The notes below the pieces were generated by a model that saw only the letters and a list, made by a program, of their open reading frames with translations, was not told the origin of the DNA and did not search any database. Shown one piece after another: positions 1 through 9,947 of a stretch of DNA of 53,826 nucleotides. How positions within the stretch are numbered: the stretch's first letter is position 1; each line of letters begins with the position of its first letter. The DNA is from Methylobacterium variabile. GTDB taxonomy: Bacteria > Pseudomonadota > Alphaproteobacteria > Rhizobiales > Beijerinckiaceae. Made by a program: the position numbers and the translations under genes. The stretch spans positions 1 through 53,826 of the forward strand of contig NZ_LABY01000004.1 of NCBI RefSeq assembly GCF_001043975.1. Reading direction: 5' to 3'.

Positions 1-110
1 GGGGGCGCGGTGCCTGAGGGCGTGGGTCGGGCGGCGGGGGGGGGGGGGGCGGCCGGGCGGGGGCGCCGGGGGGGGCGGGGGGTCCCTCCGCTGTGGGGGG
101 CGGGCCCCCG
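1..110. other. G-homopolymer-rich low-complexity start of window
   Basis: The first ~110 bases are almost pure G/C and contain a run of 14 G at 36-49 plus several runs of 6-7 G. No gene or regulatory signal can be read here. It resembles an assembly or sequencing artefact at a contig end more than biological sequence. Confidence 0.6.
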
Positions 111-185
111 CCCCGAAATCGGGTCTTCACGGCCGGCAGGATCGCGCCGACATCGTCGGGCCGGACCGCGCCGGGGAGGCGAGCG

Positions 186-1229
186 ATGACCGGCAACACG
201 GGAAACACGGGAAACACGGGCAATACCGGCAACACGGGAAACACCGGGAATACCGGCAATGCCGGCCTCAACGGCGATGCCGGCGGCTGGTTCGTGCCCG
301 ACCGGGCCGACTTCCCCTTCTCTCTCGAGGTCACGCGGGACGGCACCGAGATCGGCTCCTTGCGGCGTCCGGTCTTCATCCGCGACGAGACACCGGACGG
401 CGCCCCCGCCCGGCGGATCGCCTTCCGCAGCGCCGACGCCGAGACCGGCCGCTCCGTGGCCTTCGAGAACCGGTCCTGGGCCGCCCGCTGGTACGCCTAC
501 CGGGTGCTGCGGGAGTTCGCCGCCACAGAGTGGGACAGCGACGGCCTCAACGACGCCCTGGCGCAGATCCTCCTCGACCTGCGCGGTCCGGCGACCGGCC
601 CGACCGGCCAGGAGATCGAGCTGGAGATGCTTCTCGTCCTGGCGCGGGACGAGCGCGCCTCGGCGCTGGGCGAGATCCTGGCCCAGGACGCCGAGTTCAT
701 CACCGCCTTCATGGAGGCCCTGTCGATGACGCCGGCCTCCCACCCGCGCACCTACCGGGTGCTGCACGTCGCGAGCCTCATCGGCTCCTTCGCGGCTCTG
801 CGCTACAAGGAGTCCTTCGACCGGCCGCGCCCCTCCTTCGTCTGCCCGGCCCTGCTGCCGCCGGTGCCGGTGCCGGGGCACTCCTCCTTCCCGAGCGGCC
901 ACGCGACCCAGGCGCGGCTGATGGCCCTGTGCATGGCCCGTGCCCTGCGCCTCACGGGCCTGCCCTACGGTGAGCGCCGGCCGGCCAGCGAGACGCTCAA
1001 GGCGCTCGCCCGGCGCGTCGCCCGCAACCGCGAGATCGCCGGGCTGCACTATCCAAGCGACTCGGTCGCCGGCCGCCGGCTCGCGGATGCGGTGTTCGCG
1101 GTGCTGTCGCGGCATTCCGGCGACGGCCTGAGCCGGGGGCAGTACGCGCTGCCGACCTTCGGCGAGGCCGTGATCGCGGCCGCCCGTGAGTTCTACCCGG
1201 ACCTGGTCCTGCCGCCGGGCGGTCCCTGA
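186..1229 (+). CDS. Vanadium-dependent haloperoxidase / PAP2-superfamily protein
   Basis: A 347-residue protein of the PAP2/vanadium haloperoxidase fold. The three phosphate/vanadate-pocket motifs are visible in order: K208-x6-RP (KESFDRPRP), PSGH at 236-239, and R282-x5-H288-x3-D292 (NREIAGLHYPSD). These bind phosphate (acid phosphatases) or vanadate (haloperoxidases), and sequence alone does not say which. The ATG at 186 is preferred because GGGGAGG lies just upstream; the open frame extends to 93 but through low-complexity sequence. Residues 2-24 are a tandem Gly-Asn-Thr tract encoded by a 9-bp DNA repeat. No signal peptide is evident. The next gene starts 26 bp downstream with a near-identical leader (GGGGAGG..GAGCGATGAC), so the two are probably co-transcribed. 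Confidence 0.85.
   Translation: MTGNTGNTGNTGNTGNTGNTGNTGNAGLNGDAGGWFVPDRADFPFSLEVTRDGTEIGSLRRPVFIRDETPDGAPARRIAFRSADAETGRSVAFENRSWAARWYAYRVLREFAATEWDSDGLNDALAQILLDLRGPATGPTGQEIELEMLLVLARDERASALGEILAQDAEFITAFMEALSMTPASHPRTYRVLHVASLIGSFAALRYKESFDRPRPSFVCPALLPPVPVPGHSSFPSGHATQARLMALCMARALRLTGLPYGERRPASETLKALARRVARNREIAGLHYPSDSVAGRRLADAVFAVLSRHSGDGLSRGQYALPTFGEAVIAAAREFYPDLVLPPGGP
189..262 (+). repeat. 9-bp tandem repeat encoding (Gly-Asn-Thr)n
   Basis: About eight copies of a 9-bp unit of the type GGAAACACG (variants GGCAACACG, GGCAATACC) lie at the extreme 5' end of the haloperoxidase-like gene. They encode a Gly-Asn-Thr repeat that ends in Gly-Asn-Ala. The unit is a multiple of three, so changes in copy number keep the frame. 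Confidence 0.85.
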
Positions 1230-1255
1230 ACGCTCAGAACCGGGGAGGCCGAGCG

Positions 1256-2281
1256 ATGACGCGCGATTCCGAGGACGGCGCGAGCGGGTTCCCGGCGGGC
1301 CCGGCCCTGCGGCTTCACACTCCGCCGCCGGATTTCGACCCGGCCCGTGCCGATCCCCGCCTGGTCGCCGGCCACGGCCTGCCCGCGCCGCGTCGCGAGG
1401 ACGGCCCGGCCGCCGCCGACTTCCGGCGCGCCTTCCTGGCGCCGCCGCCGGGCGGTCGCCTCCGGTTCGTGCCGGCACTGCGGCCGGAGCCGGCGCCGCG
1501 GCCGGGGCTGGCGCGCCTGGAGGCGACGACCCGCACCCATCGTGGCGTGCCGGCGCGCCGCAGCGTCAACTGGTCGGGCGGCTCGCTCGCCGCGCTCGGT
1601 GGCCGCAGCCTCGTCGGCGTGATGGCGCGCTGGCGGGTGCCGGCGGTGCTGACGCCGCCGGGCAGGGCCGGTCACGCCATGCGGGCCTCGACCTGGATCG
1701 GCCTCGACGGGCAGGGCTTCTACCGGAATGCCAGCCTGCCGCAGATCGGCACGCTGCAGGCCTGGGACGGAGTCGACGGATCGCCGGCCCGTTACGAGGC
1801 CTGGGTGCAGTGGTGGGCCCGCGACGAGGCCAACGCGCCGCTCGCCCTCGCCCTCACCATGGCGCCGGGCGACGCGGTGAGCGCGATCCTCACGGTCCTC
1901 GACCCTGCGACCGTGCGCTTCAACCTGAAGAACGAGACCACCGGCACGGTGCTCCAGCCCTTCGACCTCACGGCGCCGGGAGGCCGGCGGGTCGCCGGCG
2001 CGAGCGCCGAGTGGATCCTGGAGCGCCCGAGCCCGCTCGACGCCGACGGCTGGCACCCGTACCCGCTCGCGCCCTGCGCGCCCGTCCCGTTCACCGCCTG
2101 CCTCGCCCAGTCCCGCGGCCCCGGCGAGACGACCCTGACCGAGCACGACCTCGCCCGGGCGAGCCTGATCCGCATGATCGCCCTCGACGCACCCCCGGGC
2201 CAAGCCCGCACGATCGCCTACCCGGCGCGGGTGAAGGGGGATCCGCGCGCGCTGACGATGACCTGCGGGGCGCCGTTCTGA
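1256..2281 (+). CDS. G1 family (eqolisin-like) glutamic endopeptidase
   Basis: A 341-residue protein. From about residue 104 it matches the G1/A4 peptidase fold: NWSGG at 105-109, STWIGLDG at 145-152, LPQIGT with Q163 as candidate catalytic Gln, YEAWVQWW at 180-187, and AEWILE with E252 as candidate catalytic Glu. In scytalidoglutamic peptidase the catalytic dyad is Gln53/Glu136, and both positions appear kept. Fungal eqolisins are secreted and acid-active, but here the N-terminus (MTRDSEDG..) shows no signal peptide and is followed by a ~100-residue Pro/Arg-rich extension. An RBS (GGGGAGG) precedes the ATG. Probably in one transcript with the upstream haloperoxidase-like gene. Substrate unknown. 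Confidence 0.75.
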   Translation: MTRDSEDGASGFPAGPALRLHTPPPDFDPARADPRLVAGHGLPAPRREDGPAAADFRRAFLAPPPGGRLRFVPALRPEPAPRPGLARLEATTRTHRGVPARRSVNWSGGSLAALGGRSLVGVMARWRVPAVLTPPGRAGHAMRASTWIGLDGQGFYRNASLPQIGTLQAWDGVDGSPARYEAWVQWWARDEANAPLALALTMAPGDAVSAILTVLDPATVRFNLKNETTGTVLQPFDLTAPGGRRVAGASAEWILERPSPLDADGWHPYPLAPCAPVPFTACLAQSRGPGETTLTEHDLARASLIRMIALDAPPGQARTIAYPARVKGDPRALTMTCGAPF

Positions 2282-2352
2282 GGCCGCGGAGCCTCCCGGC
2301 GGACGCTCTCAGTGGTGCAAGGCAGGCCTGGACGGGCCGGAGCCGATGCACC

Positions 2353-2390
2353 GCGCGCCCTGCCGTCGACGCATCGACGGCAGGGCGCGC
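2353..2390. terminator. Strong 17-bp hairpin between convergent genes
   Basis: Perfect inverted repeat: arm 2353-2369 (GCGCGCCCTGCCGTCGA), loop CGCA, arm 2374-2390. It lies between the convergent G1 peptidase and actP genes. There is no T-tract, so it may act as a bidirectional, intrinsic-like terminator or mRNA-end stabiliser. Confidence 0.65.
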
Positions 2391-2434
2391 GACACGGGAA
2401 GGCTCCGCCCCCGGGAGGGCGAAGCCGGGGGCCG

Positions 2435-4024
<1,590 letters not shown>

Positions 4025-4036
4025 GGATTGCTCCTG

Positions 4037-4297
4037 TCAGCGCGCGGTGAGACGGTTGGCGATGAGGACGTAGAGCCCGGTCAGGACCATCGTGGACAGG
4101 ATGACGAGGAGGCCGCCGACGGTCGCGACCGTGACCGCCATCCCGGACGCGACCGGTCGCGTCATCGTGGCGGGCGAGACGATGAAGGTGCCGACGAAGC
4201 TGGCGTAGATCAGCGTCTGGATCAGCGCCATGATCCAGCCGAGACGGGCTTGCGGCAGGTCGTTGTTCGGTGCGCGAAGTGTTCGGTCCGCCGACAT
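4037..4297 (-). CDS. DUF485 small membrane protein (YjcH-like)
   Basis: An 86-residue protein with two transmembrane segments (about residues 20-42 and 53-78), matching the DUF485/YjcH family that nearly always precedes actP. Role presumed accessory to acetate transport; mechanism unknown. GGAG lies about 8 nt before the ATG. Gap to actP is 12 bp and to the upstream reductase gene 49 bp, so a three-gene transcript is possible. Confidence 0.88.
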   Translation of the reverse strand: MSADRTLRAPNNDLPQARLGWIMALIQTLIYASFVGTFIVSPATMTRPVASGMAVTVATVGGLLVILSTMVLTGLYVLIANRLTAR

Positions 4298-4346
4298 GAT
4301 CGGGTCTCCGGCTCTGGTGAAGGGGAGTGTCTGGGGAGACGGGCGG

Positions 4347-5510
4347 CTACTCGGCCGCCTTCGGGAAGTCGCTTGGGTCGGGACCGACCACGCGGCCGAA
4401 GCCGTTGTTGACGCGACTGCGCTGATACTTGTTCAGCCAGGTGCTGAACTGGACCGGGAGCATGTCGTAGGGCCGCTCCTCGCCGAGCACCATCGCCGCG
4501 TAGACCGGCCAGTGCGGGTTCGCGAGCATCGGCCGGCCGAGCATGACGAGGTCGACCTGGCCCTCCCGCACGATCGCATCGGCGAAGACGGGGTCGGCCA
4601 GGTTCCAGTTCGCGGCGGTGAGCACGCCCGCTTCCTCGCGGATGCGCCGCGCCGCCGGGACCATGAACCCCTCTTCGTCCCACGGCGTCTGGGCCCGGCC
4701 CGAATTTCCGCCGAACGACACGTCGACGAGGTCGAGGCCCCGCGGCGCGAGCAGGCGGGCGAGTTCGACCGACTCGTCGACCGTCTGGCCCCCGGGGGCG
4801 AACTCGGTCACGCCGAACCGCATCGAGAGCGGCAGCCGCTCGGGCCACTCCGACCGCACCGCCTCGAACACCTCGACGAGGAGCCGGCTGCGGCCTGCGA
4901 AGTCGCCGCCGTACCGGTCGGTGCGCTGGTTGGCGAGCGGCGAGAAGAAGCTCGAGAGCAGGAAGCCGTGGGCGCAGTGGATCTCCAGCCACTGGAACCC
5001 GGCCTCGCGCGCCCGGCGCGCGGCCTCGGCGTATTTCCGCACGACGTCCCGGATGTCGTCCTGCGTCATCGCGCGGGGGACCCGCGGCATGACCCCGCCG
5101 AAGGCGTTGGCGGAAGGCCCGATCACCTCCCAGGCGTCGGGATGGTCGTCGGAGAGGTGCCCGCCGCCCTTCCACGGCGGCTCGACGCACCCGCGCCGCC
5201 CGGTATGCCCGAGCTGGATGCCGGGAACCGACCCGACCGACGCGACGAAGCGGGCGATGCGCGCCAGCGCCTCGCCCTGCGCGTCGTTCCAGATGCCCGC
5301 GCACTGCGTGGACATGCGGCCTTCCGGCGACACCGCGGCCTGCTCGACCACGACGAGGGCGGCGCCGCCCGCGGCCTTCGAGCCGAGATGCGCCAGGTGC
5401 CAGTCGTTCACGAGGCCGTCCGGCGACGAGAATTGCGTCATCGGCGACACCGCGATCCGGTTGCGCAAGCGGACGTCGCGGACCCGGATTTCGCTGAAGA
5501 GAGAGGACAT
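4347..5510 (-). CDS. NADH:flavin oxidoreductase, Old Yellow Enzyme (YqjM-like)
   Basis: A 387-residue FMN-dependent TIM-barrel ene-reductase. Visible features: RNRIAVSPMTQFSS near residue 17, QLGHTGRRG around 100, the substrate-anion binding pair in EIHCAHG, and the family signature ANQRTDRYGG. YqjM-type enzymes usually carry a flavin-tuning Cys in the SPMC motif; here that position is Thr (SPMT), which should shift the flavin potential. Likely reduces an activated alkene with NAD(P)H; the natural substrate is unknown. It is divergent from an AraC regulator (255-bp gap), a typical arrangement for inducible OYE genes, and lies upstream of the DUF485-actP pair on the same strand. Confidence 0.88.
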   Translation of the reverse strand: MSSLFSEIRVRDVRLRNRIAVSPMTQFSSPDGLVNDWHLAHLGSKAAGGAALVVVEQAAVSPEGRMSTQCAGIWNDAQGEALARIARFVASVGSVPGIQLGHTGRRGCVEPPWKGGGHLSDDHPDAWEVIGPSANAFGGVMPRVPRAMTQDDIRDVVRKYAEAARRAREAGFQWLEIHCAHGFLLSSFFSPLANQRTDRYGGDFAGRSRLLVEVFEAVRSEWPERLPLSMRFGVTEFAPGGQTVDESVELARLLAPRGLDLVDVSFGGNSGRAQTPWDEEGFMVPAARRIREEAGVLTAANWNLADPVFADAIVREGQVDLVMLGRPMLANPHWPVYAAMVLGEERPYDMLPVQFSTWLNKYQRSRVNNGFGRVVGPDPSDFPKAAE

Positions 5511-5765
5511 CGTGAGGGGGTCTCCACACCCGCCCGTCCGGCCAAGCTATTGCCGGAGAAACGTGCGGACTGCTCGAAAATCAGTCAATACAGTCGAGAA
5601 ACGGGCATCCGGACGCGCTGGTCTTCTCCATCGATGACTTGTTCGGGAAGAAGACTGCGCCTACCTTGCCTGGACGTTCTTCCACAATCGCGCCGAGATC
5701 GATCAGATTCCGGCCAATGCGGAGCGAGGAGACGCCGGGAGGAGCCTGTCACCGGGATCGAGACC
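5511..5765. promoter_or_regulatory. Divergent promoter region, OYE reductase / AraC regulator
   Basis: A 255-bp gap between divergently transcribed genes, visibly less GC-rich than its surroundings around 5560-5720. It must hold promoters for both. No convincing operator palindrome or sigma-70 pair could be fixed by eye. Confidence 0.5.
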
Positions 5766-6668
5766 ATGACGCTCACGACGATGCAGACGCGCGACATCGG
5801 CGCCTGGCCGAAGAACGTCGCGCTCGCCGGCAGCACGGGGCGGGGCTGGCGGAACATCCACGCCCAGCACGTCGCGGTGGAGCCGTGGACGGGCACGCTC
5901 GACCCGGTCGGCAATCCCTGCCTCGGCTACTGCGTCAACCGTCCGGCGCAGATCCGGCGGCGGATCGGGCGGGGCGGGACGACCGAGACCAGCACCCTGC
6001 GCCCGCGCCAGTTCCACCTGATCCCGGCGCACGACGAGAGCGAGTGGCAGCGGCGGGGCCGGTCCGAGATGCTGGCGATGCATCTCCGCCAGGGCCTCAT
6101 CGACGACACCGCGCGCCAGATGTGGAGCGCGAGCGCCGCACGGGTCGAGCTCGACGTGCCGCTCGGGACGTCCGATCCCCTCCTCGAGCAGCTCGCGCTG
6201 GCGATCCTCGCCATCATGCGCGAGGCGCCCGATGCGTCATCGTCGCTCTACGTCGACGAGCTGGTCCACGCCATGGTGGTCCGCCTCGTGCGCAGCTACA
6301 CGGCTCAGGGCCGCTCGTCGCGGGCCGGGCCGGAGGCGGACCTGCCCGACCGCGCCGACCTGGGACGGGTGCGCGACCTCATCGAGGCGCGCCTGGCCGA
6401 CGACCTCTCGCTCGAGGCCATCGCCGGGGAGGTCGGCGTGTCGCCGCGGTCGCTGTCCCGGGCCTTCCACCAGCACTGGGGCACCACCGTGCACCAGTAC
6501 GTGCTGTCCCGGCGGCTCGAGCGGGCGAAGACGATGCTGCTCTCGACGGATCTCAGCATCACGTCGATCGCGCTCGACACCGGGTTCTCGAGCCAGAGCC
6601 ACCTGGCGACGGCGTTCCGCAAGCGGACCGGCGTGAGCCCGAGGGAGTTCCGCCTGGGCGGGACGTGA
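5766..6668 (+). CDS. AraC/XylS family transcriptional regulator
   Basis: A 300-residue regulator. Residues ~1-190 are a variable sensing domain of the AraC-binding-like type (..LRPRQFHLIPAHDESEW..). Residues ~205-300 are the double helix-turn-helix: DDLSLEAIAGEVGVSPRSLSR is the first HTH, and SITSIALDTGFSSQSHLATAF with RTGVSPREFR is the second HTH and family signature. The ATG at 5766 is chosen because the predicted domain begins there and upstream sequence in frame is antisense to the reductase gene. It probably controls the divergent reductase gene. The effector is unknown. Confidence 0.9.
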   Translation: MTLTTMQTRDIGAWPKNVALAGSTGRGWRNIHAQHVAVEPWTGTLDPVGNPCLGYCVNRPAQIRRRIGRGGTTETSTLRPRQFHLIPAHDESEWQRRGRSEMLAMHLRQGLIDDTARQMWSASAARVELDVPLGTSDPLLEQLALAILAIMREAPDASSSLYVDELVHAMVVRLVRSYTAQGRSSRAGPEADLPDRADLGRVRDLIEARLADDLSLEAIAGEVGVSPRSLSRAFHQHWGTTVHQYVLSRRLERAKTMLLSTDLSITSIALDTGFSSQSHLATAFRKRTGVSPREFRLGGT

Positions 6669-6695
6669 GGGCCCCCGGCCCGCACCGGTCGCGGC

Positions 6696-8102
6696 TCACC
6701 CCACCGCCACCGGCTGCTTGACCACCGCGGGCGTGCGCATCGTCACCAGCTCCTCGCCGGCGGTGGGGTGGACCGCGATGGTGCGGTCGAAATCGGCCTT
6801 CGTCGCCCCCATCGTCACCGCGATGCCGACCGCCTGGATGATCTCCCCGGCGTCGTGGCCCAGCACGTGGACGCCGACCACCCGGTCGCTCGACCGCTCG
6901 ACGATCACCTTCATCAGGATCCGCTCGTCGCGGCCCGACAGGGTCGCCTTCATCGGCCGGAAGCGGGCCTCGTAGACGTCGATCTCGCCGCAGAGCCGGC
7001 GGGCGACCTCCTCGCCGTGGCCGACGACGCCGATCTCCGGCGTCGAGAACACCGCGGTCGGGATCAGGCCGTGGTCGACCGCCCAGGGCTTGCCCCCGAA
7101 CACCGTGTCGGCGAAGGCGTGGCCCTCCCGGATCGCGATCGGCGTGAGCGCCGCGCGGTTGGTGACGTCGCCGACGGCGTAGATCGACGGCGCGGCGGTC
7201 TGGGAGAAGCGGTCGACGGGAATCGCCCCGGCGGAATCGAGGGTGATGCCGGCCGTCTCCAGGCCGAGGCCGGCGACGTTGGGGCGCCGGCCGGTCGCCA
7301 CCAGCACCTGATCGACCAGGATCTCGCTGCCGTCGTTGAGGGTGGCGAGGATGCCGCCGTCGCGGCGGTCGAGGCGGTGGACGGTGGTGTTGAGGCGCAG
7401 GTCCATGCGCTTGGCATAGGCCTCGCCGAGGGCCTGGCGGATCTCGCCGTCGAAGCCGCGCAGAAGCCGGTCGCCCCGGTGCAGCAGGGTGGTGCGGCTG
7501 CCGAGACCCGCGAACACGCCGGCGAACTCGACCGCGATGTAGCCGCCCCCGACGACGAGGATCCGCTCCGGCCGGGTCTCGAGCTCGAACACCTCGTTCG
7601 ACGTGATGGCGAGCTCGGCGCCCGGGATCAGCGGCTCCTTCACCGGATGGGCGCCGACGGCGACCAGGATGGTGCGGGCCCGCACCAGGGTGCCGGAGCG
7701 CTGGAGGCGCACCGCGTGCGGCCCCTCGATCACCGCCCGGTCGGCCACCACATCGACGCCGGCCCGCATCAGGTTGGTGGCGTAGATGCCCTCGAGCCGG
7801 GTCACCTCGGCGTCGCGCCGCGCCTTGAGCGTCCCCCAGTCGAAGCGCGGGGTGCCGACCTCCCAGCCGAAGCCGGCGGCGTCCTCGAACTCGTCGCTGA
7901 ACCGGGCGGCATAGACCATCAGCTTCTTGGGCACGCAGCCCCGGATCACGCAGGTGCCGCCGACGCGGTATTCCTCGGCGAGCTGCACCTTCGCGCCGTA
8001 GCCGGCGGCGATGCGGGCCGCCCGCACCCCGCCGGAGCCGCCGCCGATCACGAACAGGTCGACGTCGAAGGCCTCATCCTGGGTCCCGGCGCTCTGGGTC
8101 AT
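6696..8102 (-). CDS. gor: Glutathione-disulfide reductase
   Basis: A 468-residue FAD flavoprotein that reduces GSSG with NADPH in the cytosol. It has the N-terminal FAD Rossmann motif VIGGGSGGVRAA, the redox disulfide GGTCVIRGCVPKK, an NADPH-binding GGGYIAVEFA, and the C-terminal catalytic His-Glu segment HPTAGEE. The ATG at 8102 is preferred because GGTGAG sits 7 nt upstream; a GTG at 8111 is an alternative adding three residues. It is last in the run rpiA-DUF2059-O-antigen ligase-gor (gap 19 bp) and converges with the AraC gene. Confidence 0.95.
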   Translation of the reverse strand: MTQSAGTQDEAFDVDLFVIGGGSGGVRAARIAAGYGAKVQLAEEYRVGGTCVIRGCVPKKLMVYAARFSDEFEDAAGFGWEVGTPRFDWGTLKARRDAEVTRLEGIYATNLMRAGVDVVADRAVIEGPHAVRLQRSGTLVRARTILVAVGAHPVKEPLIPGAELAITSNEVFELETRPERILVVGGGYIAVEFAGVFAGLGSRTTLLHRGDRLLRGFDGEIRQALGEAYAKRMDLRLNTTVHRLDRRDGGILATLNDGSEILVDQVLVATGRRPNVAGLGLETAGITLDSAGAIPVDRFSQTAAPSIYAVGDVTNRAALTPIAIREGHAFADTVFGGKPWAVDHGLIPTAVFSTPEIGVVGHGEEVARRLCGEIDVYEARFRPMKATLSGRDERILMKVIVERSSDRVVGVHVLGHDAGEIIQAVGIAVTMGATKADFDRTIAVHPTAGEELVTMRTPAVVKQPVAVG

Positions 8103-8121
8103 GGCACTCACCGCTCGTCCG

Positions 8122-9330
8122 TCAGGGCTTCTGAGTAATGTGGCGCAGGGTGCGCAGCCAGGCGATGGCGGCGCCGACGCCGGCCGTCCACCAGGCCTGC
8201 CAGGCGCCGTGCTCCACGAAGGCGACCACGCCTGCCGCCGCGAACAGCGCCAGGGCCGCGGCCCGGGCCGGCGCCGGCCAGGGCCCGAGGGCCCGCAGGG
8301 TCAGGACCATGACCAGGGCGGCGAGCGCCGCGCCGACGATTCCGAGCTCGGCCCAGACCTGCAGGAAGCTGTTGTGCGGGTGCCCGACCGCCAGCATCTC
8401 GCGCATCTCGGGCTCGATCCGCGCGGCCACCGGCGCCTCCTGGAAGCGCCCGCTGGTGCCGTAGCCGGCGCCGCGCCAGGGATCGGCGGCGACGGCCGCC
8501 CCGAAGCTGCGGGCGATCGCCACCCGCGCCCGGGTGCTGCTGGCGGCGAGGCGCTGGTGCAGGGCGTCCGGCATGGCCCGGGCCAGGATGTCGCCCTCGA
8601 CCGGGGCGAGCACCAGGGCGCTCAGGAGCGCCGCTCCGGCGAGCCCGATCCCGGCCCGGGCCGGCAGCCAGCGCAGGGCGGCCCAGGTCAGGGCTCCGGT
8701 GGCGAGGCCGAGCACCGTCGCGCCGCTGACCGAGCGCCAGGCCGCGACCGCGCAGGCCGCCGCGGCGAGCGCCGCGAGGCCGCACCGGCCGCTCGCCGCG
8801 AGGGCGGCCGCCAGGGGCACGACCAGCAGCATCATGGTCAGGAGCGGCCGGTTGAACGCGAAGGCGGCGACGCGCTGGCCCAGGGCCTCGCGGATCACGA
8901 GGCCGGAGGCGAGGTCCGCCACCACGTAGGCGCAGGTGCCGGCCATGATCCAGGCCGCGGGCCCCGCCACCTGGGCGAGATGCGGCGGCGCGAGGCGCGC
9001 CACCAGGTAGGCGCCGGCGAGGGCCGGCAGGAACTCCGAGAGCGTGCGCAGCGACAGGGCCGGCAGCGGGCTCCAGGCCAGGCTGAGGCCGCACCAGGCG
9101 AGGAAGGCGAGGGCGGCGAGGCCCAGGGGCGTCGCGAGCGGCGCGAGGAGGAGCGCCCGCAGGGGGCGCCCCGCCGCCGCGGCGCCCGCGAGGAGGAGGA
9201 GCCCGGCGAGGCCGACCACGACCGGGCTCGAGCGGTTCGCCACGGCCATGCAGGCCGGCAGGGCCGCGACCACGACGGCGCCGAGACGGTCGAGCGTCGC
9301 GGCCGTCCCTCCGGCGGTCCGGGCGATCAC
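8122..9330 (-). CDS. O-antigen ligase/polymerase family membrane protein (Wzy_C)
   Basis: A 402-residue polytopic protein of about 10-11 hydrophobic segments. The Wzy_C/WaaL-type periplasmic loop near residue 315 contains GHPHNSFLQVWAELGIVG, the usual H-x-H-N-x-x-L motif of the O-antigen ligase superfamily. It probably ligates or polymerises a lipid-linked glycan at the periplasmic face of the inner membrane. The start is GTG and overlaps the upstream DUF2059 stop codon by 4 bp (GTGA), so translation is coupled. Its place inside an rpiA-DUF2059-gor run is unexpected for a glycan gene. Confidence 0.85.
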   Translation of the reverse strand: MIARTAGGTAATLDRLGAVVVAALPACMAVANRSSPVVVGLAGLLLLAGAAAAGRPLRALLLAPLATPLGLAALAFLAWCGLSLAWSPLPALSLRTLSEFLPALAGAYLVARLAPPHLAQVAGPAAWIMAGTCAYVVADLASGLVIREALGQRVAAFAFNRPLLTMMLLVVPLAAALAASGRCGLAALAAAACAVAAWRSVSGATVLGLATGALTWAALRWLPARAGIGLAGAALLSALVLAPVEGDILARAMPDALHQRLAASSTRARVAIARSFGAAVAADPWRGAGYGTSGRFQEAPVAARIEPEMREMLAVGHPHNSFLQVWAELGIVGAALAALVMVLTLRALGPWPAPARAAALALFAAAGVVAFVEHGAWQAWWTAGVGAAIAWLRTLRHITQKP

Positions 9331-9881
9331 TGCAGCTGGTGGCCGCGCTTGCCCATCTCGGCCCGCACCCGGACCATCATGTATTCCGAGACCTCCTGGG
9401 TCCAGGTCTGCATCGCCTGCACCATCTCGTCGAGCACCTGGGGCTGGGTCTCGACGTAGCGCTTGCCGGCGGGCGAGCGGAAGAAGGTGGCGATGTCGCG
9501 CAGCTCCGCCTCGGACAGCTTGTTGGCGTAGATGCGCGAGGCGGTGTCGATGATCCGCTGCTTCTGCAGCTCAAGCTCGGGCTGCATCTTCTCGAGCACG
9601 TCGGCGAGGTCCTTGGTCAGCTCCGGCCGGGTGACCGCCGCCTGCTTGATCTGCTCGCCGAAGGCCGGGAGGATCGAGTCGAACGAGCGCGCGATGCCGG
9701 AGGAGAGCATCACCTCCTTGGCGAGGGCGAAGTGGCTCGGGCTGATCGTGCCCGCCTGCGGCGCGGCGGGCGCGGCCGGCGCCGGGGCTGCGGGGGCGGC
9801 CTTCTGCTGGGCGAGCGCCGGGCTGCACAGGGTCGCGGCGAGGAGGCCCGCCAGGAGGACACGGGAACGGCGCGGGGACAT
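9327..9881 (-). CDS. DUF2059 domain periplasmic protein
   Basis: A 184-residue exported protein: signal peptide MSPRRSRVLLAGLLAATLC..ALAQ, an Ala/Pro-rich linker, then a DUF2059 domain (about residues 60-165; FFRSPAGKRYVETQPQVLDEM is characteristic). Function unknown. The gene commonly lies beside rpiA and gor in Rhizobiales. The internal ATG at 9881 is chosen because the signal peptide begins there; an ATG at 9938 would add 19 Pro/Arg-rich residues. It overlaps the next gene by 4 bp. Confidence 0.85.
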   Translation of the reverse strand: MSPRRSRVLLAGLLAATLCSPALAQQKAAPAAPAPAAPAAPQAGTISPSHFALAKEVMLSSGIARSFDSILPAFGEQIKQAAVTRPELTKDLADVLEKMQPELELQKQRIIDTASRIYANKLSEAELRDIATFFRSPAGKRYVETQPQVLDEMVQAMQTWTQEVSEYMMVRVRAEMGKRGHQLQ

Positions 9882-9947
9882 CGAGTATGCTCCGGAAGGC
9901 GGCGCCCGCGCGGGGCGAGGCGCCGGGACGAGGATCAAGCGGGCGCG

